DNA of 64,000 bases from Myxococcales bacterium. GTDB lineage: Bacteria; Myxococcota_A; Bradymonadia; UBA7976; UBA1532. The stretch lies in the NCBI GenBank assembly GCA_020633465.1, contig JACKDN010000011.1, positions 183,120 to 247,119 on the forward strand. Direction: 5' to 3'. The position numbers were made by a program, and so were the translations under genes. Below are positions 7,664 through 16,363 of this stretch, piece by piece (the first letter of the stretch is position 1; each line of letters begins with the position of its first letter). The notes under the pieces are model-generated. The model did no database searches. It was not told where the DNA came from and saw only the letters and a list, made by a program, of their open reading frames with translations.

Positions 7664-10600
7664 ATGCGTCGACTGCGACGGGGGATCGCGGTCATCGCCG
7701 TGGCCTTCGGCCTGACCGGCTGCCCGCCGACCGGCGATCCACCGCCCTTCCTGCCCACCCTCGACGAGGACATGGGCGGCGGCACCGCCGCCGACGGCGC
7801 GACGCCCACGCCGGACGCCGCCGCGCCCCCGGCCGACGCCGCGCCCGACCAGGGCACGCCGCCCGGGCCCGACCTGGGCCCCGACGACGACTGCGTCGAT
7901 CACGACGACGACGGCTTCGTCGTGGCCGAGGGCTGCCCCGGCGATCTGCGCGCCGGCGACTGCGCCCCCCGCGATCCCGCCCGCGCGCCCGGCCTGCCCG
8001 AGGCCTGCAACCTGATCGACGACGACTGCGACGGCCGCGTCGACGAGGGCGGCCCGGGCGAGGGCGCCGACTGCGACACCGGCGAGCAGGGCGTCTGCGC
8101 CGCGGGCACCACCGCGTGCCAGCAGGGCGAGCTGGCCTGCGATCAGATCGAGCGCCGCGCCCTGCGCGACACCTGCAACGGCCTCGACGACGACTGCGAC
8201 GGCGCCACCGACGAAGAGGGCGCCAGCGGCGAGCGCTGCGACACCGGTGGCGAGGGCGTCTGCGGGCCGGGCCGCGAGCAGTGCGTGGGCGGCGCCCCGG
8301 ACTGCGTCGCCGACGTCGAGGCCGGCCCCGAGGTGTGCAACGGCATGGACGACGACTGCGACGGCACCCCCGACGAGGGCGATCCGGGCGGCGGCGGCGG
8401 CTGCCCCACCGACCTGCTGGGCGTCTGCGGCGTGGGCGTCGAGCGCTGCAGCGGCGGCGCGATCACCTGCGTCGCCACCGTCGAGCCCGCGGCCGAGCAG
8501 TGCAACGGCCTCGATGACGACTGCGATGGCCAGACCGACGAGGCCTTCGCCGATCTCGGCGACGCCTGCACCGTGGGCGCCGGCGCGTGCGAGCGCGCCA
8601 GCAGCCGCGTCTGCGGCCCCGACGGCCAGTCCACCGTGTGCGACGCCTCGGCCGGCAACGGCGACGCCGAGCTGTGCAACGGCGCCGACGACGACTGCGA
8701 CGAGGTGGCCGACGAGGCCTTCCTCGACCTGGGGGACGCCTGCACGGCGGGCCAGGGCGTCTGCGCCCGCGACGGGATCCGCGTCTGCGCCGCCGACGAG
8801 CAGACCACCACCTGCGACGCCACCCCCGGCCCGGCCGGCGACGAGGCCTGCAACGGGCTCGACGACGACTGCGATGGCGCCACCGACGAGGACTTCCCGC
8901 AGGTGGGCGAGGCCTGCGTCAACGACGCCGACTTCGCCTGCCCCTCACCGGGCACCTGGCGCTGCGGCGACGACGGCGGCGTGATCTGCGACGCGGTCGA
9001 GGTGCCCCCCGGCGACGAGGTGTGCAACGGGCTCGACGACGACTGCGACGACGCCACCGACGAGGACTTCCCCACGCTGGGCGACGCCTGCTCGGTGGGC
9101 GTGGGCGCCTGCGCCCGCGCGGGCGCCGTCGCCTGCGACGCCCAGGGCGGCGCGTCCTGCGACGCCACCCCCGGCGACGCCGCCGCCGAGGCGTGCAACC
9201 AGATCGACGACGACTGCGACGGCCGGGTCGACAACGAGGCCCCCTGCGCCGGCCCCCCGGTGGGCCGCGTCACCCGCCTGCGCATCGCCGAGTTCGCCGC
9301 CGACGCGCAGGGCTGCGCCGACATCGACGGCGACGGCCTGGCCGACAACGCCCTCGGCGCGGTCGCCGGCCTCTTCAACGGCCGCCTCGACACCAGCCTC
9401 CTCGGCGGCCAGCGCGTCGTGCTCGTGCGCGCCCCCGGCTTCCCGCCGGCCGCCGCCGAGCCCCTGCGCGTCGAGATCCTCGAGGGCGGCGCCGACGGCG
9501 CCCCGACGCCCGCCGCCCTCGACGCCCTCGGCCGCGGCCGCGCCGCCGTCGACGGCGTCACCTGGGCCGACGGCGCCTTCGCGACGCCCGCCCGCGACGG
9601 CGCGCTGCGCATCCCGTCGCCCCTCTTCTACGCCCGCGACCCGGCCTTCGCCGCCTGGTCCTTCCTCGAGATCCGCGGCGCCGCGCTCGACGGTCCGGCC
9701 GTCGCCGGCGCCCAGGGCGGCCTCGCCCTCGACGGCGTCCGCCTCACCGGCTGGATCGACCGCGCCACCCTGCTGGCCACCTACCGCGCCGCCGCCGACG
9801 CCTGCGCCGAAGCCGACGATCCGCCCCCCGGCTGCGAGGCCGTGCGCGCCGTGCCGCCGGACGATCTCGACGCCAACCTGACCGTCGACCTCGAGCGCGA
9901 CGCCGACGAGCCCGGCGACGACGCCTACAGCGTGTGCCTGCTGCTGACCACCGAGGGCGCCGGCGCCGGCGTGCCGATCGGCGGCGCCGACTGCGCCGCC
10001 GACTCGGACTGCTACGCCGGCCAGGTGTGCCGCCCGGCCCCGGTCGCGGCCGACGGCGACGCCGCCCTCGCCCTGCGCTGCGGCGTCCCCGCCGGCGACG
10101 CCGATCGCGGCGAGCCCTGCGCGACGGACGCCGACTGCGTCCACGGCCTGTGCGTCACCGCCACCGCCGCCGGCGGCGTCTGCAGCACCCTGTGCGACGC
10201 CGACGCCGACTGCCCCGCGACGTGGTCGTGCCGCGGCGTCGAGCGCGCCGTCGAGGGCGCCACCAGCCCCGGCGGCAACAGCGCCCGCGTATGCGTGCCC
10301 GTCGAGGGCAGCGGCGATCCGTGCACCGCCGACACCTGCGCCGGCGACGAGCTCTGCGCCCTCTGGCTGGCCGGCCAGGTCGGCGTGCCGGGCGGCGAGG
10401 TCCGCGTCGAGGGCGCCTGCCAGGCCCCCACCGGCGGCGCCGCCACCGGCGCCCTGTGCGCCGACACCTACGACTGCGAGCGCGGCCCCTGCGCGCCCGA
10501 TCTCGACGGCCTGCTGCGCTGCGCCGCGCCCTGCGACGGCCCCGACCAGTGCGCCGCCGGCGCCCGCTGCGTCGACCGCCCCTTCCCCGGCGGCGGCACC

Positions 10601-12952
10601 CACGCCCTGTGCCTTCCCCTGCCCGCCGGCGAGGGCAGCGCCCTGCCCTGCGCCGCCGACGCCGACTGCCCCGGCCGCGAGACCTGCGCCGGCGACCGCC
10701 TGCAGAGCGGCGCCACCGTCCGCTTCTGCGCCGCCGGCCCCGGCCCCTTCGCCGCCGGCCAACCCTGCGCGGGCGACGACGACTGCGCCGCCGGGCGCTG
10801 CCTGCGCGGCCTGTGCTCGGGCGCCTGCGCCGATCCCGCCGACTGCGGGCCGCGCCTGTACTGCGCCGCCGGCGCCCTGCTCGATCCCGACGGCGCCTCG
10901 GTCGGCGCGGCCTGCGTGCCCGCCAGCCGCGCCTGCACGCGCGACCTGGACTGCGCCGCCGATCCGGCCTGCGCCGGCGGCCGATGCGTCTGCCGCGCCA
11001 ACACCTGCACCATCGGCTGCCGCTACCCGGGCGTCTGCCCCGGCGGGGACTACTGCCAGCCCGACGGCCTGTGCGCGCCCTTCTGCCGCGACGACGCCGG
11101 CGAGCCCGACGACGGCCCGGGCCAGAGCCGCCCCCTCGCCCTCGACCGGACGGCGCCGTCGACGACGATCAGCCGCACCCTCTGCGCCACCTCCGCGGTC
11201 GACTGGTACAGCTTCCAGAACGGGGGCCAGCCCTTCACCGTCACCGTGCGCGCCACCGACGGCGACGCCGACGCGGTGCTCGACGTGGCCCTCACCGACA
11301 GCTTCGGCACGGTCCTCGCGACCGCGACGCCCGGCGCCGAGGCGGGCACGCTCGAGGTGGGCATCGACGATCCGGCCGCCGCGGCCGACCGCCTCGGCGA
11401 GAACCTCAAGGTGCGCGTCCGCGGCGCGCCGATCACGCACCAGGTGCTGTACGACCTGACCATCGACCTCGACTTCGGCCCCTGCCCCGATCCGGCGGTC
11501 GAGCCGCGCGACGACGCCTGGGCCTGGACCGAGCTGCTGTCGTCGCCGGGCGCGGTGGTCGACGAGGATCTCGACGCCTGGATCTGCCCGCAGGACGTCG
11601 ACTGGTACGCCGTCTGGCTGGACGGCGGCGACCGCCTCACCGTCGACTTCACGGTGCTCGGCAACGACGGCGTGTCCGACGACGACGCGCTGCAGCTCGA
11701 CCTCGTCGGCCCCGACCACCCGGACCTCGGCGCCTCGCGCAGTCAGCAGTTCATCGCGGCCCCGATGAACGGCGGGCAGATCGACTTCACCGCCCCCATC
11801 ACCGGCTGCGGCCCGCCCTGCGCGGGCGATCCGGACTGCGCCGCGGGGCGCACCTGCGTCGACGGCTTCTGCGATCCCGCCGGCGGGGACGACTTCTGCC
11901 ACGAGGCCACCGGCCAGGCCACCGAGGTCGTCTGCTTCGAGCAGGTCGACTGCCAGGGGCTGCCCTACTACCTCGAGGTGCGCGGCGCCGGCGCGCTCGA
12001 TCGCTCGGCCTACCGCCTCGAGGCTCAGGTGCAGCGCGCCTTCGCGCGCCAGTGCATCCCCGATCCCTGGGAGCACGACGACGACTTCGTCCTGCCCCTG
12101 CGCCTGCGCGCGCTGACCCCGCCCGACAGCTTCGTGCTGCAGGGGCAGTTCCCGGTGCTCGCGCCGGACGTCCTGCTCGACATGGACGGGCGACGGTCGT
12201 GCGGCGCCGACGTCGAAGGGCTGCAGACCATCGCCGACTTCGACAACATCCGCGTCTACGCCGAGGCCGGCGAGCGCATCGAGGTGCAGGTGCGGCAGCC
12301 GGTCGCCTTCCAGCCGCTGCTCGTGGTCTTGTGGGACCTCAACCAGCCCGGCATCCCCTCCCGCCCGGCCGAGCAGACCAACGGCCCCGTGTCCGACTTC
12401 GCCTTCGACATCGAGACGACGTCGACCTACACCGTCGGTGTCGTGCGCCCGCGGCGTGACGGTCAGCCGGCCTACCCCTACCACCAGCCCTACGGGTACA
12501 GCGTGCGCCGGGTGACGACGCCGCCCGTCGAGGACCGACACTGCGCCGCCCCGACACGGGTGGTGCTGATCAACAACCAGGCGACCGTCGAGGGCACCAC
12601 CGCCGGGTCGGCCGACGACGTGCGCCCCATCGGCTGCCGCGGCGGCGCCGGGCCCGATCGCATGTTCGTGGTGCGGCTGCCCGCGGGCGCCGGCGAGCTG
12701 ACGGCCACCGTCACGTCGATCATGGACGACGGCTACGATCCGGCCGTGTCGGTGCGGATGACCTGCGCCGCCGAGGGCAGCGAGATCGCCTGCAACGAGG
12801 ACGACGCGGGCTCGACCGATCCCTACCGCCAGGCCCGGGTGGTCGCGCCCTTCGATCTGCCCGTCGGCCTCGACGTCTACGTGGCGGTGGACAGCTTCGA
12901 CGCGGCCACCGCGGGCGCCTTCCGGCTCGAGCTGCGCTATCGCGCCCAGTGA
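7664..12952 (+). CDS. giant MopE-type cysteine-rich lipoprotein, 1,762 aa
   Basis: The start is the ATG at 7664, 6 bases after GGGGAG. The first codons give an Arg-rich signal with lipobox L-T-G-C. After an Asp/Ala/Pro linker there are eight copies of C-N-x-x-D-D-D-C-D-(G/D/E)-x-x-D-(E/N) between about residues 110 and 525, the putative metal-binding motif of MopE-like proteins. Residues 530-770 form a unique folded region. Residues 770-1145 are very Cys-rich, with repeated C-x(2-5)-D-x-D-C units. The rest contains at least three pre-peptidase-C-like beta domains recognisable by V-D-W-Y segments and G-D-R-L/E-R-I turns. It is probably a surface-anchored, calcium-dependent adhesin or matrix protein, and no enzymatic domain is visible. 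Confidence 0.85.
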   Translation: MRRLRRGIAVIAVAFGLTGCPPTGDPPPFLPTLDEDMGGGTAADGATPTPDAAAPPADAAPDQGTPPGPDLGPDDDCVDHDDDGFVVAEGCPGDLRAGDCAPRDPARAPGLPEACNLIDDDCDGRVDEGGPGEGADCDTGEQGVCAAGTTACQQGELACDQIERRALRDTCNGLDDDCDGATDEEGASGERCDTGGEGVCGPGREQCVGGAPDCVADVEAGPEVCNGMDDDCDGTPDEGDPGGGGGCPTDLLGVCGVGVERCSGGAITCVATVEPAAEQCNGLDDDCDGQTDEAFADLGDACTVGAGACERASSRVCGPDGQSTVCDASAGNGDAELCNGADDDCDEVADEAFLDLGDACTAGQGVCARDGIRVCAADEQTTTCDATPGPAGDEACNGLDDDCDGATDEDFPQVGEACVNDADFACPSPGTWRCGDDGGVICDAVEVPPGDEVCNGLDDDCDDATDEDFPTLGDACSVGVGACARAGAVACDAQGGASCDATPGDAAAEACNQIDDDCDGRVDNEAPCAGPPVGRVTRLRIAEFAADAQGCADIDGDGLADNALGAVAGLFNGRLDTSLLGGQRVVLVRAPGFPPAAAEPLRVEILEGGADGAPTPAALDALGRGRAAVDGVTWADGAFATPARDGALRIPSPLFYARDPAFAAWSFLEIRGAALDGPAVAGAQGGLALDGVRLTGWIDRATLLATYRAAADACAEADDPPPGCEAVRAVPPDDLDANLTVDLERDADEPGDDAYSVCLLLTTEGAGAGVPIGGADCAADSDCYAGQVCRPAPVAADGDAALALRCGVPAGDADRGEPCATDADCVHGLCVTATAAGGVCSTLCDADADCPATWSCRGVERAVEGATSPGGNSARVCVPVEGSGDPCTADTCAGDELCALWLAGQVGVPGGEVRVEGACQAPTGGAATGALCADTYDCERGPCAPDLDGLLRCAAPCDGPDQCAAGARCVDRPFPGGGTHALCLPLPAGEGSALPCAADADCPGRETCAGDRLQSGATVRFCAAGPGPFAAGQPCAGDDDCAAGRCLRGLCSGACADPADCGPRLYCAAGALLDPDGASVGAACVPASRACTRDLDCAADPACAGGRCVCRANTCTIGCRYPGVCPGGDYCQPDGLCAPFCRDDAGEPDDGPGQSRPLALDRTAPSTTISRTLCATSAVDWYSFQNGGQPFTVTVRATDGDADAVLDVALTDSFGTVLATATPGAEAGTLEVGIDDPAAAADRLGENLKVRVRGAPITHQVLYDLTIDLDFGPCPDPAVEPRDDAWAWTELLSSPGAVVDEDLDAWICPQDVDWYAVWLDGGDRLTVDFTVLGNDGVSDDDALQLDLVGPDHPDLGASRSQQFIAAPMNGGQIDFTAPITGCGPPCAGDPDCAAGRTCVDGFCDPAGGDDFCHEATGQATEVVCFEQVDCQGLPYYLEVRGAGALDRSAYRLEAQVQRAFARQCIPDPWEHDDDFVLPLRLRALTPPDSFVLQGQFPVLAPDVLLDMDGRRSCGADVEGLQTIADFDNIRVYAEAGERIEVQVRQPVAFQPLLVVLWDLNQPGIPSRPAEQTNGPVSDFAFDIETTSTYTVGVVRPRRDGQPAYPYHQPYGYSVRRVTTPPVEDRHCAAPTRVVLINNQATVEGTTAGSADDVRPIGCRGGAGPDRMFVVRLPAGAGELTATVTSIMDDGYDPAVSVRMTCAAEGSEIACNEDDAGSTDPYRQARVVAPFDLPVGLDVYVAVDSFDAATAGAFRLELRYRAQ

Positions 12953-12974
12953 GGGGCGCGGCCGGCGCCGCGGG

Positions 12975-13205
12975 TCAGCGCAGCCGGCGACCGCTGCGGG
13001 CGGGCTTCTGACCCAGCGTCTTCATCGCCGCGACGCCGAACAGCGCCGCCGCGATGACCGCCAGGACCAACAGCACCATGCCCGCCCCGCTGCCCGACTT
13101 GCCGCTGGCGTAGGCTTGCACGCCCTGCACGCGGCTGACGGGATCGGTGGCCCAGGCGCTCGACGCGGCGAGCAGGCAGATCGTCTGGAGTGTGAGGTTT
13201 CGCAT
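12975..13205 (-). CDS. small exported membrane protein, 76 aa
   Basis: The ATG at 13205 opens a signal-like segment ending S-S-A-W-A, then a short polar stretch, one transmembrane helix (about 42-62, V-L-L-V-L-A-V-I-A-A-A) and a basic tail. No family is recognised and no clear ribosome site is visible. It is convergent with the giant lipoprotein and divergent from the next gene. The codon usage and the clean signal-plus-helix plan support it, but a gene this short could be spurious. Confidence 0.5.
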   Translation of the reverse strand: MRNLTLQTICLLAASSAWATDPVSRVQGVQAYASGKSGSGAGMVLLVLAVIAAALFGVAAMKTLGQKPARSGRRLR

Positions 13206-13310
13206 GGTCAACGCAACGGCCACCGTACCCACACCGCTGAGGCCGGGGGTGCGACGTGACACCCCGGCGCGCTACACTCCGCCCGCGATTGGGCCACCAG
13301 GGGAGACGCC

Positions 13311-14813
13311 GTGATCACCATCCGCCGCCCGCGCGCGTTCGCGCGCTCACTGCTCGCGGCCGCCGTGCTGCTCGCCGGCTGCATCGAGGACTCGCAGACG
13401 GCCACCCCCGACGACGGCCAGGGCGGCGCCGACGGCGCGACGGCGCAGGGCGACGGCAGCACCGGCGCCGGCGGCAACGGCATGCAGCCCGGCCGCGACG
13501 GCGCGCCGCCCGACGGTCCGGGGCAGGACGCGCGCGTGGCGTTCGACGCCGAGCCCACGCCCGTCGCCGACGCGGCCGCCCCCCCGCCGCCTCCGCCGCC
13601 GCCCGGCAACCCCCGCGCCCTGTGCGACGCCTACTGCCAGCGCTTCGACGACTGCTTCGTCCCGGCCTGCCCCGCCCTCGCGAACGACGTCGACGGCCTC
13701 TGCCGCCCCGGCTGCCAGCAGGATCCCGCCAGCCTGCGCCGCTACGTCGGCCTGTCCTGCGAGGCCTTCAACGAGGTCATCTTCCTCATCGCGCCCCAGC
13801 TCGCGCCCGTCTGCGAAGACGCGCCCGCCCCGCCCGAGTGCGAGGGCATCTGCGACGTCGCGGTCGGCTGCGGCTTCCCCGGCGGCGCCGAGCGCTGCGA
13901 CCTGACCTGTCGCACCGTCGCCCCGCCCACCCGGCGCTGCCTCGCCGACAACACCGACGACTGCATGGCCCTGTTCGGCTGCTTCCAGCAGCAGCCGGGC
14001 CCCGACGCGATGCAGATCTGCCAGGGCGTCTGCCAGCGCACCGCCGGCTGCATCCTCAACGAGTGCGCGCCCGGCACGCTCGAGGACGGCTACGTGCGCA
14101 CCTGCACGCAGGACTGCCTCGCTGATCCCCTCACGCCCGAGGCCATCGAGGCCTTCCAGGCCCAGCAGTGCCCCGACATCGTCGCCGATCTGATGCAGGC
14201 CGATCCGCGCGTCGCCGAGCGCTGCGACAACGACACCGAGGCCGCCTGCGACGCCGTCTGCGACGACATCATCCAGCCCTGCGCCGATCTGGACGCCGAC
14301 ACCTGCCGCGCCACCTGCGCCGAGTTCACCGAGGCCAACCTGCGCTGCGTCCAGTTCGCCGACAGCTGCGGCGCCGTGCGCGCCTGCTACGGCGACGCCG
14401 AAGGCCAGGATCGCTGCGCCCGCACCTGCGACCGCCTGCAGAGCTGCCTGCTCGAGGCCTGCCCGCCGCGCATCATCCCGCCCGAGCTGGACGTCAACTG
14501 CACCGCCAGCTGCCTGGCCGATCCCCCCAGCGAGCAGGAGACCGAGGACTGGTTCGCGGCCAGCTGCCGGGACATCCGCCGCTTCGCGTACCAGGACAAC
14601 GGCCAGCTCGCGCCCCTGTGCGAGGGCGGCCGCGACTTCCGGCCCACGGGCGACGAGTGCGCCGCCTTCTGCGACAACGCCCTGCAGGACTGCATCGGCC
14701 TCGGCGGCCGCAACTTCTGCCTCGCCGCCTGCGCCAGCCTCGAGCGCGACCAGTACCAGTGCGCCCTCGAGGCCCAGGGCGCCTGCGACGCCATCGACGC
14801 CTGCCTACAGTAG
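13311..14813 (+). CDS. cysteine-module lipoprotein, 500 aa
   Basis: It starts at GTG 13311, with GGGGAG 6 bases upstream. The lipobox is L-A-G-C (Cys24). A Gly/Asp/Pro linker runs to about residue 100. The remaining 400 residues hold about seven modules of 40-60 residues with a repeating C-x3-C, C-x4-C, C-x3-C spacing, for instance C-D-A-Y-C-Q-R-F-D-D-C and C-E-G-I-C-D-V-A-V-G-C. The pairs imply many disulphides, so it is probably a periplasmic or surface protein. No enzyme motif is visible. The gene lies 6 bases before the PEGA protein gene and may be co-transcribed with it. Confidence 0.75.
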   Translation: MITIRRPRAFARSLLAAAVLLAGCIEDSQTATPDDGQGGADGATAQGDGSTGAGGNGMQPGRDGAPPDGPGQDARVAFDAEPTPVADAAAPPPPPPPPGNPRALCDAYCQRFDDCFVPACPALANDVDGLCRPGCQQDPASLRRYVGLSCEAFNEVIFLIAPQLAPVCEDAPAPPECEGICDVAVGCGFPGGAERCDLTCRTVAPPTRRCLADNTDDCMALFGCFQQQPGPDAMQICQGVCQRTAGCILNECAPGTLEDGYVRTCTQDCLADPLTPEAIEAFQAQQCPDIVADLMQADPRVAERCDNDTEAACDAVCDDIIQPCADLDADTCRATCAEFTEANLRCVQFADSCGAVRACYGDAEGQDRCARTCDRLQSCLLEACPPRIIPPELDVNCTASCLADPPSEQETEDWFAASCRDIRRFAYQDNGQLAPLCEGGRDFRPTGDECAAFCDNALQDCIGLGGRNFCLAACASLERDQYQCALEAQGACDAIDACLQ

Positions 14814-14819
14814 CGCGCC

Positions 14820-16079
14820 TTGACCGCCCTGCTCGCCCTGATCGTCCTGCTCGGCGGCCCGCCCGCCGACGACGCCGCCCAGGCCCGCGCGCACGCCGCG
14901 CGCGGCGAGGCCGCCCTCGCCGCCGGCGACGCCGCGATGGCCGCGGCCGCCTTCGCCCAGGCCCAGGCCCTCGACCCACGCCCGGCCTGGCTGCTCGGCC
15001 GTGCCCGGGCGCTCGCCGGCCGCCCCGAGACCTGCGCGGCCGCGGGCGAGGCGTTCACCGCGTTCTTCTCGGCCTGCAACGGCTGCGTCCTGCACGCGGC
15101 CGCGGTGGACGCGCGACGGGCCGCCATGAAGGCGTGCGGCGCCACGGTCACCGTCATCACCGAGCCGCCCGGCGCGGCCCTCACCGTCGACGGCGCCGAG
15201 GTGCTGCCGCCGCTGCGCCGCTGGGCCGGCCCCTTTCGGCTCACCGCCACCTGGCCCGACGGCGGCGCGCGCACGTTGAGCGTCTGCCCCGCCCCCGGCG
15301 AGCTGCTGCCCGTGCAGGTGGTGCTCGACGGCGACGCGCGCTCGGTCGGCCCCACCGACGACGCCATCGCGCGCGCCGCCGCCCACGCCGACGCCGCCGA
15401 TCTGCTGGCCGCCAGCGGGCGCGCCTGCGCCGCCGCGATGGAGCTGAGCCTCGCGCACGAGGCCCAGCCCGAGCCCCGCTTCCTGTTCCGCCTCGCCCGC
15501 ATCTGGTCCGACACGCCCGGCCGCTGCGTCGACGCCCTGCGCGCCTACGATCGCTTCGTCGAGCAGTGCGCCTACTGCAGCGAGCGCGAGACCGCCCGCC
15601 AGGCGCGCGGCCGCCTGTCCTATCGCTGCGTCGGCACGCTCGATCTGATCGTCACCCCGCCGACGGCCGAGGCGCGCTTCGAGGGCCCGGCGCCGCCGCA
15701 CGGCGATCACCGGCGCCTGCCCGGCCGCTACGGCGTCGAGCTGAGCGCCCCGGACCACCGCACGCTGAACCTGAACGTGCCGATCACCGCCGGCGAGCGC
15801 CGCACCCTGCGCCTCGACCTCGAGCCGCTGTTCCCCGTCGAGCCGCCCGCGCCCGCCCTGCACCCGGCCTGGAAGTGGGTCGCCTGGTCCATCGGCGCGG
15901 CCGGCCTGGCCATCGGCGCCGCGGCCCTGCCCGACGCCGACGCCGACAGCGTGCCCCTGCTGACCGCCGCCTGGGCCGTCGGCACCGCCGGCGCCGTCGC
16001 CGGCACCGCCCTGTGGCAGGTCGAAGAGGCCGAGGCCGCGAAGCCCCGCCCGCCCCCGCCCACCGTCACCCTGCACTGA
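14820..16079 (+). CDS. PEGA-domain membrane protein, 419 aa
   Basis: The likely start is TTG at 14820, which opens a short signal peptide (L-L-A-L-I-V-L-L-G-G). A TPR-like helical region spans about 25-105. Two PEGA-type beta domains follow: one near 108-165, with T-E-P-P-G-A-A-L-T-V-D-G, and a weaker one near 273-340. One or two membrane helices lie at about 352-400. Such proteins usually display PEGA domains outside the cytoplasmic membrane. No ribosome site is visible, so translation may depend on coupling to the gene ending 6 bases upstream. Confidence 0.72.
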   Translation: MTALLALIVLLGGPPADDAAQARAHAARGEAALAAGDAAMAAAAFAQAQALDPRPAWLLGRARALAGRPETCAAAGEAFTAFFSACNGCVLHAAAVDARRAAMKACGATVTVITEPPGAALTVDGAEVLPPLRRWAGPFRLTATWPDGGARTLSVCPAPGELLPVQVVLDGDARSVGPTDDAIARAAAHADAADLLAASGRACAAAMELSLAHEAQPEPRFLFRLARIWSDTPGRCVDALRAYDRFVEQCAYCSERETARQARGRLSYRCVGTLDLIVTPPTAEARFEGPAPPHGDHRRLPGRYGVELSAPDHRTLNLNVPITAGERRTLRLDLEPLFPVEPPAPALHPAWKWVAWSIGAAGLAIGAAALPDADADSVPLLTAAWAVGTAGAVAGTALWQVEEAEAAKPRPPPPTVTLH

Positions 16080-16145
16080 CCCCAGGGCTGACCACGGCCC
16101 TTCTCGGCCCCGCGCCGCGCTTCCCCGACCGGCTGTCGGCTCTCG

Positions 16146-16280
16146 GCGGTCAGCGGTCAGCTCCGCCGCGCCGATCCTCCCGCTGGCGACGCGATCGCCT
16201 CGTCCGGCCCTCGAAGCGTGGCACCTTCCCAGCACGGCGGTCGGAGCCCGGCTGACCGCTGACCGCTGACCGCTGACCGC
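16146..16280. repeat. heptamer repeats forming a long inverted repeat
   Basis: CTGACCG is repeated four times at 16252-16279. The reverse complement, GCGGTCAGCGGTCAGC, lies at 16146-16161, so a stem of about 16 bp with a loop of roughly 90 bases can form. The element occupies most of the 284-base gap between the PEGA gene and the next kinase. Heptameric repeats of this kind occur as short dispersed repeats in many genomes. Confidence 0.7.
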
Positions 16281-16351
16281 CCGTCTGACCTGCGCCGACG
16301 CTCGAACACCGAACCCACCACTGACCCGCCCCCCTTCCCCCCGAAGCCTGT

Positions 16352-16357
16352 TAACGT
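16352..16357 (+). promoter_or_regulatory. -10-like box, leaderless, for the kinase gene at 16364
   Basis: TAACGT at 16352-16357 ends 6 bases before the GTG at 16364, the same geometry as at gene 920. No Shine-Dalgarno sequence is present. I do not see a good -35 element at the usual distance. Confidence 0.35.
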
Positions 16358-16363
16358 CACCGC

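Noticed and set aside
8945..12541. A 1,198-codon minus-strand frame opposite the MopE-type protein
   Set aside because: It is a composition artefact; the plus strand carries the conserved Cys/Asp motifs.
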